The translations under genes and the position numbers were made by a program. Of a stretch of DNA of 12,666 bases, positions 1-6,768 are shown piece after piece (the first letter of the stretch is position 1; each line of letters starts with the position of its first letter). This DNA is from Phycisphaerales bacterium (GTDB lineage: Bacteria; Planctomycetota; Phycisphaerae; Phycisphaerales; UBA1924): the NCBI GenBank assembly GCA_030680655.1, contig JAUXUZ010000414.1:1-12666 (forward strand). Reading direction: 5' to 3'. A model generated the notes under the pieces. It was given only the letters and a program-made list of their open reading frames with translations. It did no database searches and was not told the DNA's origin.

Positions 1-537
1 GAGCGTGATGAACACATCCTTGCCGTTCTCGTCCTTCAGCCCGGGAGCCTTGACCAGGGCCGTTTCACCTGAGAAGCCGGCCGCGTACACGGTGAGCGAG
101 CCTGGGCGGAAGTTCTCGCACGGCCAGACGGCGAGGCCTTCCTTGGCGTTCTCTTCGCCCTGGAGGATCGTGCCCATGATGGTGATCTGGTCCTGCATGA
201 GCGGGTTGCGGAGGTGGGCGATGATCGCCTTGGTCACGCTGTCGGGCACGGACCGTCCCGAATGCCGCACGGTGCCCTCGTTGTCGACCAGGTCAAACGA
301 TGGGGCGAAGATCACATCCTGCCCCGAACGGTTGATGGCCTTGTAGGTCTGGTAGAAGAACGTGCGTGGGCCGCTGTCGGTGGTGGTTGAATAGACGCGG
401 AGCGGGCCGAACTCGACTTGCAACTGCCACCGCTTGGCAACGGCCGACGGCTCGGGCGCGAGCCCGCCGGTGAAGGCCACGGTCAGGGTCGCAGCGGCAA
501 GAACAACGGCCGAGATGAGGAGATTCTTGAGCGTCAT
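1..537 (-). CDS. Secreted protein of unknown function, C-terminus beyond window
   Basis: Reading the minus strand from the ATG at 537-535 gives 179 sense codons without a stop to base 1, so the C-terminus lies outside the window. The N-terminus MTLKNLLISAVVLAAATLTV is a typical signal peptide: Lys at position 4, a hydrophobic core, then small residues around Ala-Phe-Thr-Gly-Gly. The mature part is soluble-looking, with alternating polar and beta-prone segments (RVYSTTTDSGPRTFFYQTYK, SGQDVIFAPSFDLVDNEGTV), as in small beta-sandwich exported proteins, but I do not recognise a family. An AGGA lies about 7 nt before the ATG, and a TTGCAC/TACACT promoter lies further upstream. The gene diverges from the GNAT gene. 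The coding call is firm from codon usage and the signal peptide; the function is unknown. Confidence 0.8.
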   Translation of the reverse strand, partial: MTLKNLLISAVVLAAATLTVAFTGGLAPEPSAVAKRWQLQVEFGPLRVYSTTTDSGPRTFFYQTYKAINRSGQDVIFAPSFDLVDNEGTVRHSGRSVPDSVTKAIIAHLRNPLMQDQITIMGTILQGEENAKEGLAVWPCENFRPGSLTVYAAGFSGETALVKAPGLKDENGKDVFITL

Positions 538-602
538 GGTCGATCCTGTGTGCCGGTTGCGCTGCCGGGGTGAGTAACCCGGCGATCGCCCGCCAGTTGC
601 GT

Positions 603-630
603 AGTGTACGGAACTGGCTGTCGGGTGCAA
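603..630 (-). promoter_or_regulatory. Sigma-70-type promoter for the secreted-protein gene
   Basis: On the minus strand TTGCAC (630-625, -35) and TACACT (608-603, -10) are separated by 16 bp. Predicted transcription starts near 596 and leaves a leader of about 60 nt with an AGGA ribosome binding site. The same TACACT -10 with 16-bp spacing recurs before mcsA, which supports it as a genuine motif of this genome. Confidence 0.5.
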
Positions 631-664
631 GTGCCGAATTGATGGGGGTTTAGGCCGCGGCTTT

Positions 665-670
665 GGAGGG
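665..670 (+). promoter_or_regulatory. Ribosome binding site deciding a TTG start
   Basis: GGAGGG at 665-670. It overlaps or abuts the GTG codon at 670, which would leave no spacer, but gives a standard spacer of 8-9 nt to the in-frame TTG at 679. This is the reason for choosing TTG as the start of the GNAT gene. Confidence 0.6.
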
Positions 671-678
671 TGTGCGTC

Positions 679-1752
679 TTGGCGAGTCTGGTCAATCAAG
701 CTGGCATTGTGGGTGGTGGGGGCGAACCCCTCCCTTTTCGGGTGGTTCAGGCCCGGGGTGACACCGCGCGGATCGCCATGGCTCGCTTGCTGCGCGGAGA
801 GGGCGAGGGCGGGCCGGGGGCCGATCGCGGTGGTGATCGCGGTGGGTGGGACGCCATCGACGAGGCGGGCGTTCTGGAGGGGTTGGCGAAGGGGCAGGCC
901 TCGCGCCTGTGGGTGGCGGTGCTTGAGGATGGCTCGGTCGGCGAGGTGGCTCAGGTGGTGCCCAGCTCAGGGCGCACGGCGGGCATCTACTTGGCGCCGG
1001 CGAGCGTGCGGACGGGCCGCGCCAGGGCAAACGAGGGTGTGCGGCGGCAGCAGGTGGCGGTGATCAGTGCCGCGTGCGCAGCGCTGGCCCGCGGCGAGTA
1101 CGGCGAAACGGTGCTCGCGCAGGGGCTGCTTGAGCCGTCCGAGGTTGAAGCGGCGGACGCCTATCTGCAAGCGGGCTTCGACAACCTGGCACAGCTTGCG
1201 TACCTGCGGCGGGACGTCTCACGGTTTGCTCGCTACGACCGTCCTGACTGGGAGGGGACGGGCGTGCGCGTCACGCGGATGAGCGAGCTGCCGTGGGACA
1301 CCGGTCAGGCGATGCTGGTGCAGGCGATGGACGCGTCGTACGCGGGCACGCTCGACTGCCCCGCGCTGTGCGGGATGCGCACCGTTGACGATGTGCTGGA
1401 GTCTCACAAGTCGGTCGGCGCGTTCGACCCTTCGCTGTGGTGGCTGGTGACGGAGAACGGCCGGCCGTGCGGGTGCATGCTGCTGAGCCGGTTCCCGGCC
1501 CACGACACCGTTGAACTGGTCTACCTGGGCGTTGGTGCCGCGCTGCGTGGGCGTGGCATCGGCGCGGGGCTGCTCAGCCTGGCGCTCGCCGAACTGCAAG
1601 CGCTTGGAGAGAAGAGCCTGGCGTGCGCGGTTGACATGAACAACGCGCCGGCGATGTCGCTTTACAAGCGGGCGAGGTTCAAGGAGTTCGCCCGGCGCAC
1701 CGCGCTCATCTGTGACTTGCGGTCGCCGGGACGCGGCCAGGCCGGCAAGTGA
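679..1752 (+). CDS. GNAT-family N-acetyltransferase with degenerate N-terminal lobe
   Basis: About 357 aa. The C-terminal third carries the acetyl-CoA-binding GNAT motif A: a beta strand (VELVYLGVG) followed by RGRGIGAGLL, with the Q/RxxGxG/A pattern that holds the pyrophosphate of CoA. It continues into NNAPAMSLYKRARF, the usual motif B with a Tyr before the last strand. The N-terminal half has the same length and general layout (WVAVLEDG strand, Ala-rich helices, AYLQAGF) but lacks a good motif A, so it may be a decayed second GNAT fold, as in tandem GNAT enzymes such as MshD. The substrate cannot be inferred. Start choice: GGAGG at 665-669 touches the upstream GTG at 670 but lies 9 nt before the in-frame TTG at 679, so TTG is preferred; the GTG would add three residues. 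It is alone between a divergent gene and the dnaA upstream region. Confidence 0.8.
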   Translation: MASLVNQAGIVGGGGEPLPFRVVQARGDTARIAMARLLRGEGEGGPGADRGGDRGGWDAIDEAGVLEGLAKGQASRLWVAVLEDGSVGEVAQVVPSSGRTAGIYLAPASVRTGRARANEGVRRQQVAVISAACAALARGEYGETVLAQGLLEPSEVEAADAYLQAGFDNLAQLAYLRRDVSRFARYDRPDWEGTGVRVTRMSELPWDTGQAMLVQAMDASYAGTLDCPALCGMRTVDDVLESHKSVGAFDPSLWWLVTENGRPCGCMLLSRFPAHDTVELVYLGVGAALRGRGIGAGLLSLALAELQALGEKSLACAVDMNNAPAMSLYKRARFKEFARRTALICDLRSPGRGQAGK

Positions 1753-1823
1753 GGCATACCCGAGCGCATCTGCACACGCTTTGCGCAGTCTTTGCACACC
1801 CGGCACACGGCCGTTGTGAGGCC

Positions 1824-1832
1824 CGTGGATAA
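1824..1832 (-). promoter_or_regulatory. DnaA-box-like site next to AT tract
   Basis: CGTGGATAA on the + strand is TTATCCACG on the minus strand, one mismatch from the TTATCCACA consensus at the last base. It is followed directly by GTATATTTTTTT, the most AT-rich stretch in the protein-coding part of the window, where DNA could unwind. Box plus AT tract just upstream of dnaA fits either an origin element or autoregulation of dnaA. Confidence 0.4.
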
Positions 1833-1940
1833 GTATATTTTTTTGCGGTTTTCAGCAGGGGATGCGCGGGTTTTCGGAGTGCGAAGCCGCGAAAAGCGCC
1901 GACGCCGGTTGCGTCTGAGTGCGGCCGTGCTAATCTCATC

Positions 1941-1967
1941 GCGGTCACCGGATGGACCGGCGACCGC
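1941..1967. repeat. Imperfect inverted repeat / hairpin in dnaA upstream region
   Basis: GCGGTC (1941-1946) pairs with GACCGC (1962-1967). After one A/C mismatch, CCGG (1948-1951) pairs with CCGG (1957-1960) around an ATGGA loop. No T-run follows, so this is not an intrinsic terminator of the upstream gene. It may be a protein-binding palindrome or an RNA hairpin in a long dnaA leader. Confidence 0.45.
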
Positions 1968-1990
1968 ATCTGAAGGCACGGCACAGCGAG

Positions 1991-2019
1991 CCGCGAGGGG
2001 CCAAGACGGCCAACCGCGG
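1991..2019. repeat. Second imperfect inverted repeat / hairpin before dnaA
   Basis: CCGCG (1991-1995) pairs with CGCGG (2015-2019). After a 3x3 internal loop, GGCC (1999-2002) pairs with GGCC (2008-2011) around an AAGAC loop. It has the same two-step architecture as the hairpin 24 bp upstream: a 5-6 bp outer stem, a mismatch or internal loop, a 4-bp GC inner stem and a 5-nt loop. It has no T-run. Confidence 0.45.
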
Positions 2020-2143
2020 AGGGCTGTGGCGTTCCCTCGGTGCGGCCGACTGTCGAATGGACTCGAGCACAACCAGTGGTCCTTTTCGCCCGGCTGGGCG
2101 CCGAGGGGTTCGCACCCACGGCGCTGTCACTCGGCACGATCGT

Positions 2144-2148
2144 GAGGG
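2144..2148 (+). promoter_or_regulatory. Ribosome binding site supporting the TTG start of dnaA
   Basis: GAGGG lies 5 nt before TTG 2154 and overlaps the in-frame GTG at 2142, so it can serve the TTG but not that GTG. A weak TTG start codon would limit the amount of DnaA made, which is a plausible but untested reason for it. Confidence 0.55.
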
Positions 2149-2153
2149 TTGTC

Positions 2154-3770
2154 TTGAATCCAATCGACACAGCGGTATCGGTGCGCCCCGCAGATGCGGC
2201 GGTCGCCATCGGCTCGAAGCAGGACGGCCCAGCGCCGACCTCGACGGGCAACGGGCAGGCCGCGATCATCGCCGCCCGGCTCAAGGAGTCGATCGGCGAC
2301 TCACGCTTTGAGCGTGACTTCTTCAACGGCTCAACGTTCCGTCAAGAGCGCGGCGGCGAAGTCGTGATCCGCGTCTCGTCGCAGGCAGCGGCCGAGGTCC
2401 TGCAGCGGCGGTACGCGGCGGTGCTGGTGACGGTGGCCGAGGGTGTTCCCGGTGGCGGCGTGCGGTTTATTGTCGAGCAATCGGTTGTCCCGGCCGCGAT
2501 GCGAAAGAGCGACGACCAGGTTCGCGACCAACGCGACCACAAGACCCTCGCGACGGCCCGGCAGCGGGGCGAGGCCCGCCCGGTCTTCCGCAAGGCCAAG
2601 CTGAACGAACTGGTGATCAGCCCGCAGAACCGCATGGCCGTCGACGCCGCCCGCAGAGTGGCCGTGGGCTCACTGCCGGGCGGCTGCCTCCTGTTCGTTC
2701 ACGGCGGGTGCGGGCTGGGCAAGACGCACATGCTGGCGGCGGTCGCGGAAGAAGCGGGTGCGAGGCACGGCACCAACGCCCGTTGCATGAGCGGCGAGCA
2801 GTTCGCAAACGAGTTCATCGCGGCGGTCAAGGCGGAGAAGGGGGACCGCATGGACCGCTTCCGTCGCCAGTACCGCTCGCTCGACGTGCTTTGCATCGAT
2901 GATGTGCAGGGGCTGCAGGGGAAGAACGCGACGCAGCAGGAACTGCAGCACACCGTCGACGCGTTGCTGTCGCGCGGCGCCCGTGTGGTCGTCTCGAGTT
3001 CGTGCCACCCCAGGCGCCTGGAGCAGTTCTCCGATGCGCTCGTGTCGCGCCTGATGGGAGGCCTGGTGGTCGAAGTGCTGCCGCCCGACCCGGCCGCGGC
3101 AAAGCTGATCGTCCAGGCGCTCGCGGCGCGGCGCGGGATGGTGATCGAGCCGGCCGCGGCCGAAGCGGTCGCGATGTCGGTGATCAACGACCCCCGGTGT
3201 GGCTCGCGGGCGCTGTCGATCCGCGAGTTGGAGGGGATCGTGACGAAGGTTGAGGCGGTTCACCGCCTGCTGGGGGCGGGCGTTGTGCCGGGCGATATCT
3301 CCGCTGGAGGAGGCGGCGCTGTGGGCATGGTGAGCGTCAACCGGGCGCTGGCCGATCGCCCCGAGACCACCCGATCCGCCGGGGCTGTGCTGGCGCGCAT
3401 CGGGCCGCGCCAGCCGATCCGTCTTGAGGCCGTCGTGGCCCTTTCGTGCCAGAAGATGAACGTGACGCTCACGGAAGTCGCCGGGCGCGGCCGGCACCCG
3501 CGCGTGGTGCTGGCGCGTGCGTTGGCGACGCTGCTGGCCCGCAAGCACACCCGGGCCTCGTACCCCGAGATCGCGCGAGCGGTCGGGCGCCCCAACCACT
3601 CGACAGTCATCACCGCGCACCAGCGTCTCGACGCGCTCCTTGCGCGGAACTCAGTGGCCGATTGCGGCGACGGGAGGGGGCCGCGCCCGGTGGCCGATAT
3701 CGTCGCCGAGTGCTCCGGGGCGCTCGCGGCAGGGCAGGGAGCCCCCGTGGGGCAGACCCAGACCGCCTGA
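2154..3770 (+). CDS. dnaA: Chromosomal replication initiator protein DnaA
   Basis: DnaA binds origin boxes as an ATP-dependent AAA+ filament and opens the DNA. From the TTG at 2154 the product is 538 aa. Domain I is at about 33-110 (LKESIGDSRFERDFFNGSTF), then a short linker. The AAA+ module has Walker A HGGCGLGKTH (Lys190), Walker B LCIDDVQGLQG (Asp249/250), an arginine-finger region SRLMGGL (Arg299) and sensor 2 SIRELEGIV (Arg357). Domain IV ends in the helix-turn-helix PEIARAVGRPNHSTVITAHQ. Start: GAGGG (2144-2148) sits 5-6 nt before the TTG, and domain I begins shortly after; an upstream in-frame GTG at 2040 would add 38 family-atypical residues. Unusual features are Cys in Walker A, LMGG in place of the common FEWG, and RPNHSTV in place of GRDHTTV. 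No dnaN follows. Confidence 0.95.
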   Translation: MNPIDTAVSVRPADAAVAIGSKQDGPAPTSTGNGQAAIIAARLKESIGDSRFERDFFNGSTFRQERGGEVVIRVSSQAAAEVLQRRYAAVLVTVAEGVPGGGVRFIVEQSVVPAAMRKSDDQVRDQRDHKTLATARQRGEARPVFRKAKLNELVISPQNRMAVDAARRVAVGSLPGGCLLFVHGGCGLGKTHMLAAVAEEAGARHGTNARCMSGEQFANEFIAAVKAEKGDRMDRFRRQYRSLDVLCIDDVQGLQGKNATQQELQHTVDALLSRGARVVVSSSCHPRRLEQFSDALVSRLMGGLVVEVLPPDPAAAKLIVQALAARRGMVIEPAAAEAVAMSVINDPRCGSRALSIRELEGIVTKVEAVHRLLGAGVVPGDISAGGGGAVGMVSVNRALADRPETTRSAGAVLARIGPRQPIRLEAVVALSCQKMNVTLTEVAGRGRHPRVVLARALATLLARKHTRASYPEIARAVGRPNHSTVITAHQRLDALLARNSVADCGDGRGPRPVADIVAECSGALAAGQGAPVGQTQTA

Positions 3771-3794
3771 GTCCGACCGTACCCTCATGGCGTG

Positions 3795-5471
3795 ATGATC
3801 AGCGGCGCGGCAACTCTTGTTGGCCTTTGTGTCGGCGCGGCGACGGGCACACAGCCGCCGCCGGCGGAGCCGCGGCCGGTGATCGAAGCGCCGATGCAGC
3901 CGCGGGCGGTGGTCGAGGAGCTCACTTCGCTGCTGCGATCAGCGATCGGCGACAGCGACATCCGGCGGCGCGACCGAACGCTCGCAGGGCTGCGCACCGT
4001 GCGCGACCCGGCGATGCTCGCCTTCTTCTCACAGCTGTCGATCAACCCGTCGCCGCTGCTGCGCGTGCACGGCCTGCTGGGGCTCGCGGAACTCGAACCC
4101 CAACGCGGGATCGACCTGCTCGCCGTCTCACGGATCGCGGACCCGCGGCTGCAGGGGGTGATCGTCTCCAGCGCGCTCGACGCCGGGCTCATCGGCGATC
4201 AGACGCGATCGGAGCTCTCGTCGTGGGCGTCGCTCCCGGTCCGCGTGCGTCTGGATATCGCGGCCGGCTGCGCCGCCCGCTCGATGCCCTTCGACACGGG
4301 CTCGGTTCAGCGTTTCATGGCAGACGAGGATCCGTTCATCGCCGTCGCGAGCGCCGTGGTGCTCAGCCAGGCCGGTGTTGAACCGGTGGCAACCGCGCAG
4401 GCGGTCCGCACCAGGTCGGCGGGGCTGGCACACGGGGCCGACGGCGGCGCACCCGCGGCGGCTCTCGCGGCGTTCGTGGTCGATCACGGGTTGACGGCCG
4501 CCGGTGAGGCGCTCGACATCGCGGTGTCGGCGCTCAGGCCCGGCCCGGCGGCAGACAGCGTCGTGGCGGCAATGTTGCTGACATCGCCGGACCTGCCGGA
4601 CGTGGTCGCGGCCGCAAGGGCACGGCTGGATGTCTCCGTCCCGGCGCCCGACCGTGTCGCGTTCGGCACGCGCGTGCTGAACGTCGCGCTCCGTGTAGGG
4701 GAGCGGATGCCCGCGTCGGTCGTCGCGGAGATGACGACCGACCCGGACCCGTTGGTCAAAGCCATGGGCGCCGCCGCCGCGGCCCTTGCCGCGCAGGACA
4801 GCTCGGTCGGCCCTGCTGTAGCCGCGCTGGTCCGGCGCGGGCACGTACCGACGGTTGACTGGGGGCTCAGCTGCGCCGCGGAGCGCCACTGGCAAGACGC
4901 GAGCGCGATCCGTGCCGCGGTGATCGGCGCCGTTGCTGCTCGCCCACACGGCGCGTTGATCGATCCGAGGCTGGCCGAGATGGCCGTGCTGGCGGCGGCG
5001 AGGCTCTGCGACGATGAACCGCGCGACCTGGACCGCGCGCTCGCCGAGGCGCTCAGCGCTTCGGATGGCCCGCTCACGCTCATCATTCTGGAGGGCGCGC
5101 TCCGGAGCAGCCATATCGGCACCGGTGCGCTGGTCCGCCAGGGCGCCTTCGAGGCCCGCCCGGCGGGCCCCTGGCCCGACCACGAGGCGGCCGCCCTGGC
5201 GCTGCTGGTGGCCGTCCGGCATCAGGAGTTCACCGCAGACCCGGCCGAACGCATCGCGAAGCTCGCGGCGATCGCGCGGGGTGACGAGTCGAACGGCGGG
5301 CTCAACAGCGTGCTCCGTGCCCAGGCGGCTTGGCTGGCTCTTCGAGAATCGCGAGAGAACCGCGTCGCCCTGGCAAGGATTCTGAGCGACCTGCCGGTGC
5401 CGGCGGCCGATACACCTCAGCGTCTACCCCCCGTCAACCCTCCCGACCCTGCACCAGCGACGAAACCATGA
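3795..5471 (+). CDS. Alanine-rich HEAT-like repeat protein, probably exported
   Basis: About 558 aa, very rich in Ala, Leu, Arg and Asp. A short hydrophobic N-terminus (MISGAATLVGLCVGAATG) followed by a Pro-rich stretch looks like a signal peptide, although it lacks the usual Lys/Arg, so export is uncertain. The body is a series of amphipathic helix pairs with HEAT-like spacing (RVHGLLGLAELEP, RLDIAAGCAARSM, PLVKAMGAAAAALAAQDSS), which usually form a solenoid for protein binding. The C-terminus is Pro-rich. It lies in the dnaA reading frame after the dnaA stop and a 24-bp gap, and its stop overlaps the next start (ATGA), so all three genes are probably cotranscribed. ATG 3795 is preferred over GTG 3792 immediately before it; neither has a clear ribosome binding site. 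No specific function is recognised. Confidence 0.8.
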   Translation: MISGAATLVGLCVGAATGTQPPPAEPRPVIEAPMQPRAVVEELTSLLRSAIGDSDIRRRDRTLAGLRTVRDPAMLAFFSQLSINPSPLLRVHGLLGLAELEPQRGIDLLAVSRIADPRLQGVIVSSALDAGLIGDQTRSELSSWASLPVRVRLDIAAGCAARSMPFDTGSVQRFMADEDPFIAVASAVVLSQAGVEPVATAQAVRTRSAGLAHGADGGAPAAALAAFVVDHGLTAAGEALDIAVSALRPGPAADSVVAAMLLTSPDLPDVVAAARARLDVSVPAPDRVAFGTRVLNVALRVGERMPASVVAEMTTDPDPLVKAMGAAAAALAAQDSSVGPAVAALVRRGHVPTVDWGLSCAAERHWQDASAIRAAVIGAVAARPHGALIDPRLAEMAVLAAARLCDDEPRDLDRALAEALSASDGPLTLIILEGALRSSHIGTGALVRQGAFEARPAGPWPDHEAAALALLVAVRHQEFTADPAERIAKLAAIARGDESNGGLNSVLRAQAAWLALRESRENRVALARILSDLPVPAADTPQRLPPVNPPDPAPATKP

Positions 5472-6628
5472 GCCACGAGATCCCCCTTTCACGACCGGAC
5501 ATCACCGAGCAGGAGATCGAGGCGGTGAGCGCTGTCCTTCGTTCTGGGCGCCTGTCGATCGGCCCGGTGCTCGAGCGGTTCGAGCAGGCGGTGGCCGCGT
5601 ACACGGGCAACGAGTACGGCGTCGGGTGCAACAGCGGCACCAGCGGGCTCCACATGGCGATGACCGCGCTGGGTGTCGGCCCGGGCGACGAGGTCGTCAC
5701 GACGCCGTTTAGTTTCATCGCCAGCGCAAACCCGATCCTGATGACGGGCGCGAAGCCAGTGTTCGTTGACATCTGCCCGCGCACGCTCAATATGGACCCG
5801 GCCAAGATGGAGCAGGCCATCACGCCGCGCACCAAGGCGGTCATCGCCGTCGAGACGTTCGGCAACACGGCGTACATGGACCAGTACGCCCACATCGCAG
5901 CGCGCCACGAGGTGACGGTGGTTGAGGATTGCTGCGAGGCGCTGGGGTGCACGCTCAAGGGAAAGCAGGCGGGGAGCTTCGGGCGGCTGGGGGTGTTTGG
6001 TTTTTACCCCAACAAGCAGATCACAACGGGTGAGGGCGGCATGATCGTCACCCGCGACCGGCGCCTTGCCGACCTGTGCCGTTCGCTGCGATCGCAGGGC
6101 CGGCCCGTCGGAACGACCGCCTCGCCCGGCACGGGCAACTGGCTCAGCCACGAGCGGCTCGGGTACAACTTCCGGATGAGCGAGGTCAACGCGGCGATCG
6201 GCGTTGTTCAGATGGAGCGTCTGGCGGGGATCATCGCGGCGCGCCAGCGTGTGGCGGAGATGTACATCCGCCGGCTCATGCACATCGACGACCTCATCCT
6301 CCCGACCGTCGAGGAGGGGTGCACGACGAGTTGGTTCGTCTTCGTCGTGCGCCTGGCACCGAGCTACGCGCGTGAGGACCGCGACAGGATCATCGCCGGC
6401 CTGCGACGGCACGACGTCGGCGCAGCGGACTACTTCCCGTGCATCCACCTGCAGCCGTTCTACCGCGAACGGTTCGGCTTCGGGCCCGGTGACTTCCCGA
6501 TCGCCGAGAGCGTCAGCGCCCGCACGATCGCGCTGCCGTTCCACAACGACCTGACCGAGCGCGACATCGACGTCGTCGCCCGGACCTTGGAGCTGATGAT
6601 CAAGCGTGAGAACCTGCAGAGGCACTGA
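5468..6628 (+). CDS. DegT/DnrJ/EryC1/StrS-family PLP aminotransferase
   Basis: 386 aa, the normal length for the family, which transfers an amino group (usually from glutamate) to a keto-sugar nucleotide in cell-surface or secondary-metabolite sugar synthesis. Visible landmarks: the start IPLSRPDITEQEIEAVSAVL; the PLP phosphate-binding segment NSGTSGLHMAM; VEDCCEALG, whose Asp contacts the PLP ring nitrogen; and FGFYPNKQITTGEGGMIVT, whose Lys183 should form the Schiff base. The late segment AADYFPCIHLQPFYRERFGF is also family-typical. ATG 5468 overlaps the stop of the HEAT-like gene (ATGA), which indicates translational coupling; an in-frame ATG at 5330 lies inside that gene and is rejected. 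No other sugar-nucleotide gene is visible, so the exact substrate is open. A terminator hairpin follows the stop. Confidence 0.93.
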   Translation: MSHEIPLSRPDITEQEIEAVSAVLRSGRLSIGPVLERFEQAVAAYTGNEYGVGCNSGTSGLHMAMTALGVGPGDEVVTTPFSFIASANPILMTGAKPVFVDICPRTLNMDPAKMEQAITPRTKAVIAVETFGNTAYMDQYAHIAARHEVTVVEDCCEALGCTLKGKQAGSFGRLGVFGFYPNKQITTGEGGMIVTRDRRLADLCRSLRSQGRPVGTTASPGTGNWLSHERLGYNFRMSEVNAAIGVVQMERLAGIIAARQRVAEMYIRRLMHIDDLILPTVEEGCTTSWFVFVVRLAPSYAREDRDRIIAGLRRHDVGAADYFPCIHLQPFYRERFGFGPGDFPIAESVSARTIALPFHNDLTERDIDVVARTLELMIKRENLQRH

Positions 6629-6629
6629 T

Positions 6630-6652
6630 ACGGGCCCGAGGGCCGTCTTTTT
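6630..6652 (+). terminator. Intrinsic terminator after the aminotransferase gene
   Basis: ACGG and CC (6630-6633, 6635-6636, one bulged G) pair with GGCCGT (6641-6646) around a CGAG loop, followed by CTTTTT. It begins two bases after the stop codon and would end the dnaA-HEAT-aminotransferase transcript. Confidence 0.6.
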
Positions 6653-6679
6653 GTCTTTGTTCGGTATCTGGCCCGCGCC

Positions 6680-6708
6680 TTGTCAACGGCCGCCTGCCCG
6701 CCAATACT
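6680..6708 (+). promoter_or_regulatory. Promoter for rpmB
   Basis: TTGTCA (6680-6685, one mismatch to TTGACA), a 17-bp spacer, then AATACT (6703-6708, four of six matches to TATAAT). Transcription would start near 6715, leaving a leader of about 55 nt. It sits between a terminator and rpmB, where a promoter is expected. Confidence 0.5.
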
Positions 6709-6768
6709 TCCCTCCCCCCCAGACCGGCCCTTCACGGCAGGCTGCGGCGGCCCTTTCGGAGTTTGAAC

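Larger units (their letters stand above)
1753..2153. other. Gene-free region before dnaA; possible origin or dnaA control DNA
   Basis: 401 bp with no credible gene. It holds TGCACAC-type repeats (1771-1777, 1793-1799), a near-consensus DnaA box (1824-1832) beside an AT tract (1830-1845), an imperfect hairpin of TTTTCG/CGAAAA type (1864-1899), and two further hairpins (1941-1967, 1991-2019). CTTTGCACA (1790-1798) and ATCTGCACA (1768-1776) each differ from TTATNCACA at two positions and are only weak box candidates. I see no convincing -35/-10 pair; TATATT at 1834-1839 is the best -10 but has no matching -35. In many bacteria the DNA next to dnaA is the replication origin, but box density here is low, so dnaA autoregulation is at least as likely. 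Confidence 0.4.

Noticed and set aside
5..346. + strand open frame at the left edge
   Set aside because: The minus strand gives a full-length signal-peptide protein with natural codon use over the same bases and a promoter behind it.
2670..3620. Long minus-strand open frame opposite dnaA (316 aa)
   Set aside because: It is a high-GC shadow: rich in Arg, His, Ala and Gln, no domain, and completely inside the certain dnaA gene.
3795..3842. Lipobox at the N-terminus of the HEAT-like protein
   Set aside because: The only Cys follows Val-Gly-Leu; Leu at the -1 position does not fit a lipoprotein signal.
3446..4381. + strand open frame (311 aa) spanning the end of dnaA and the HEAT-like gene
   Set aside because: It overlaps two better-supported genes in another frame and consists of Arg/Ala/Pro-rich sequence without recognisable motifs.
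4128..5222. Minus-strand open frame opposite the HEAT-like gene (364 aa)
   Set aside because: It is an Arg/His/Gly-rich shadow. The + frame has a plausible N-terminus, helix periodicity and a coupled ATGA end.
5489..6625. Minus-strand open frame opposite the aminotransferase (378 aa)
   Set aside because: The + strand frame has clear PLP-enzyme motifs over the same bases; the opposite frame has only biased composition.
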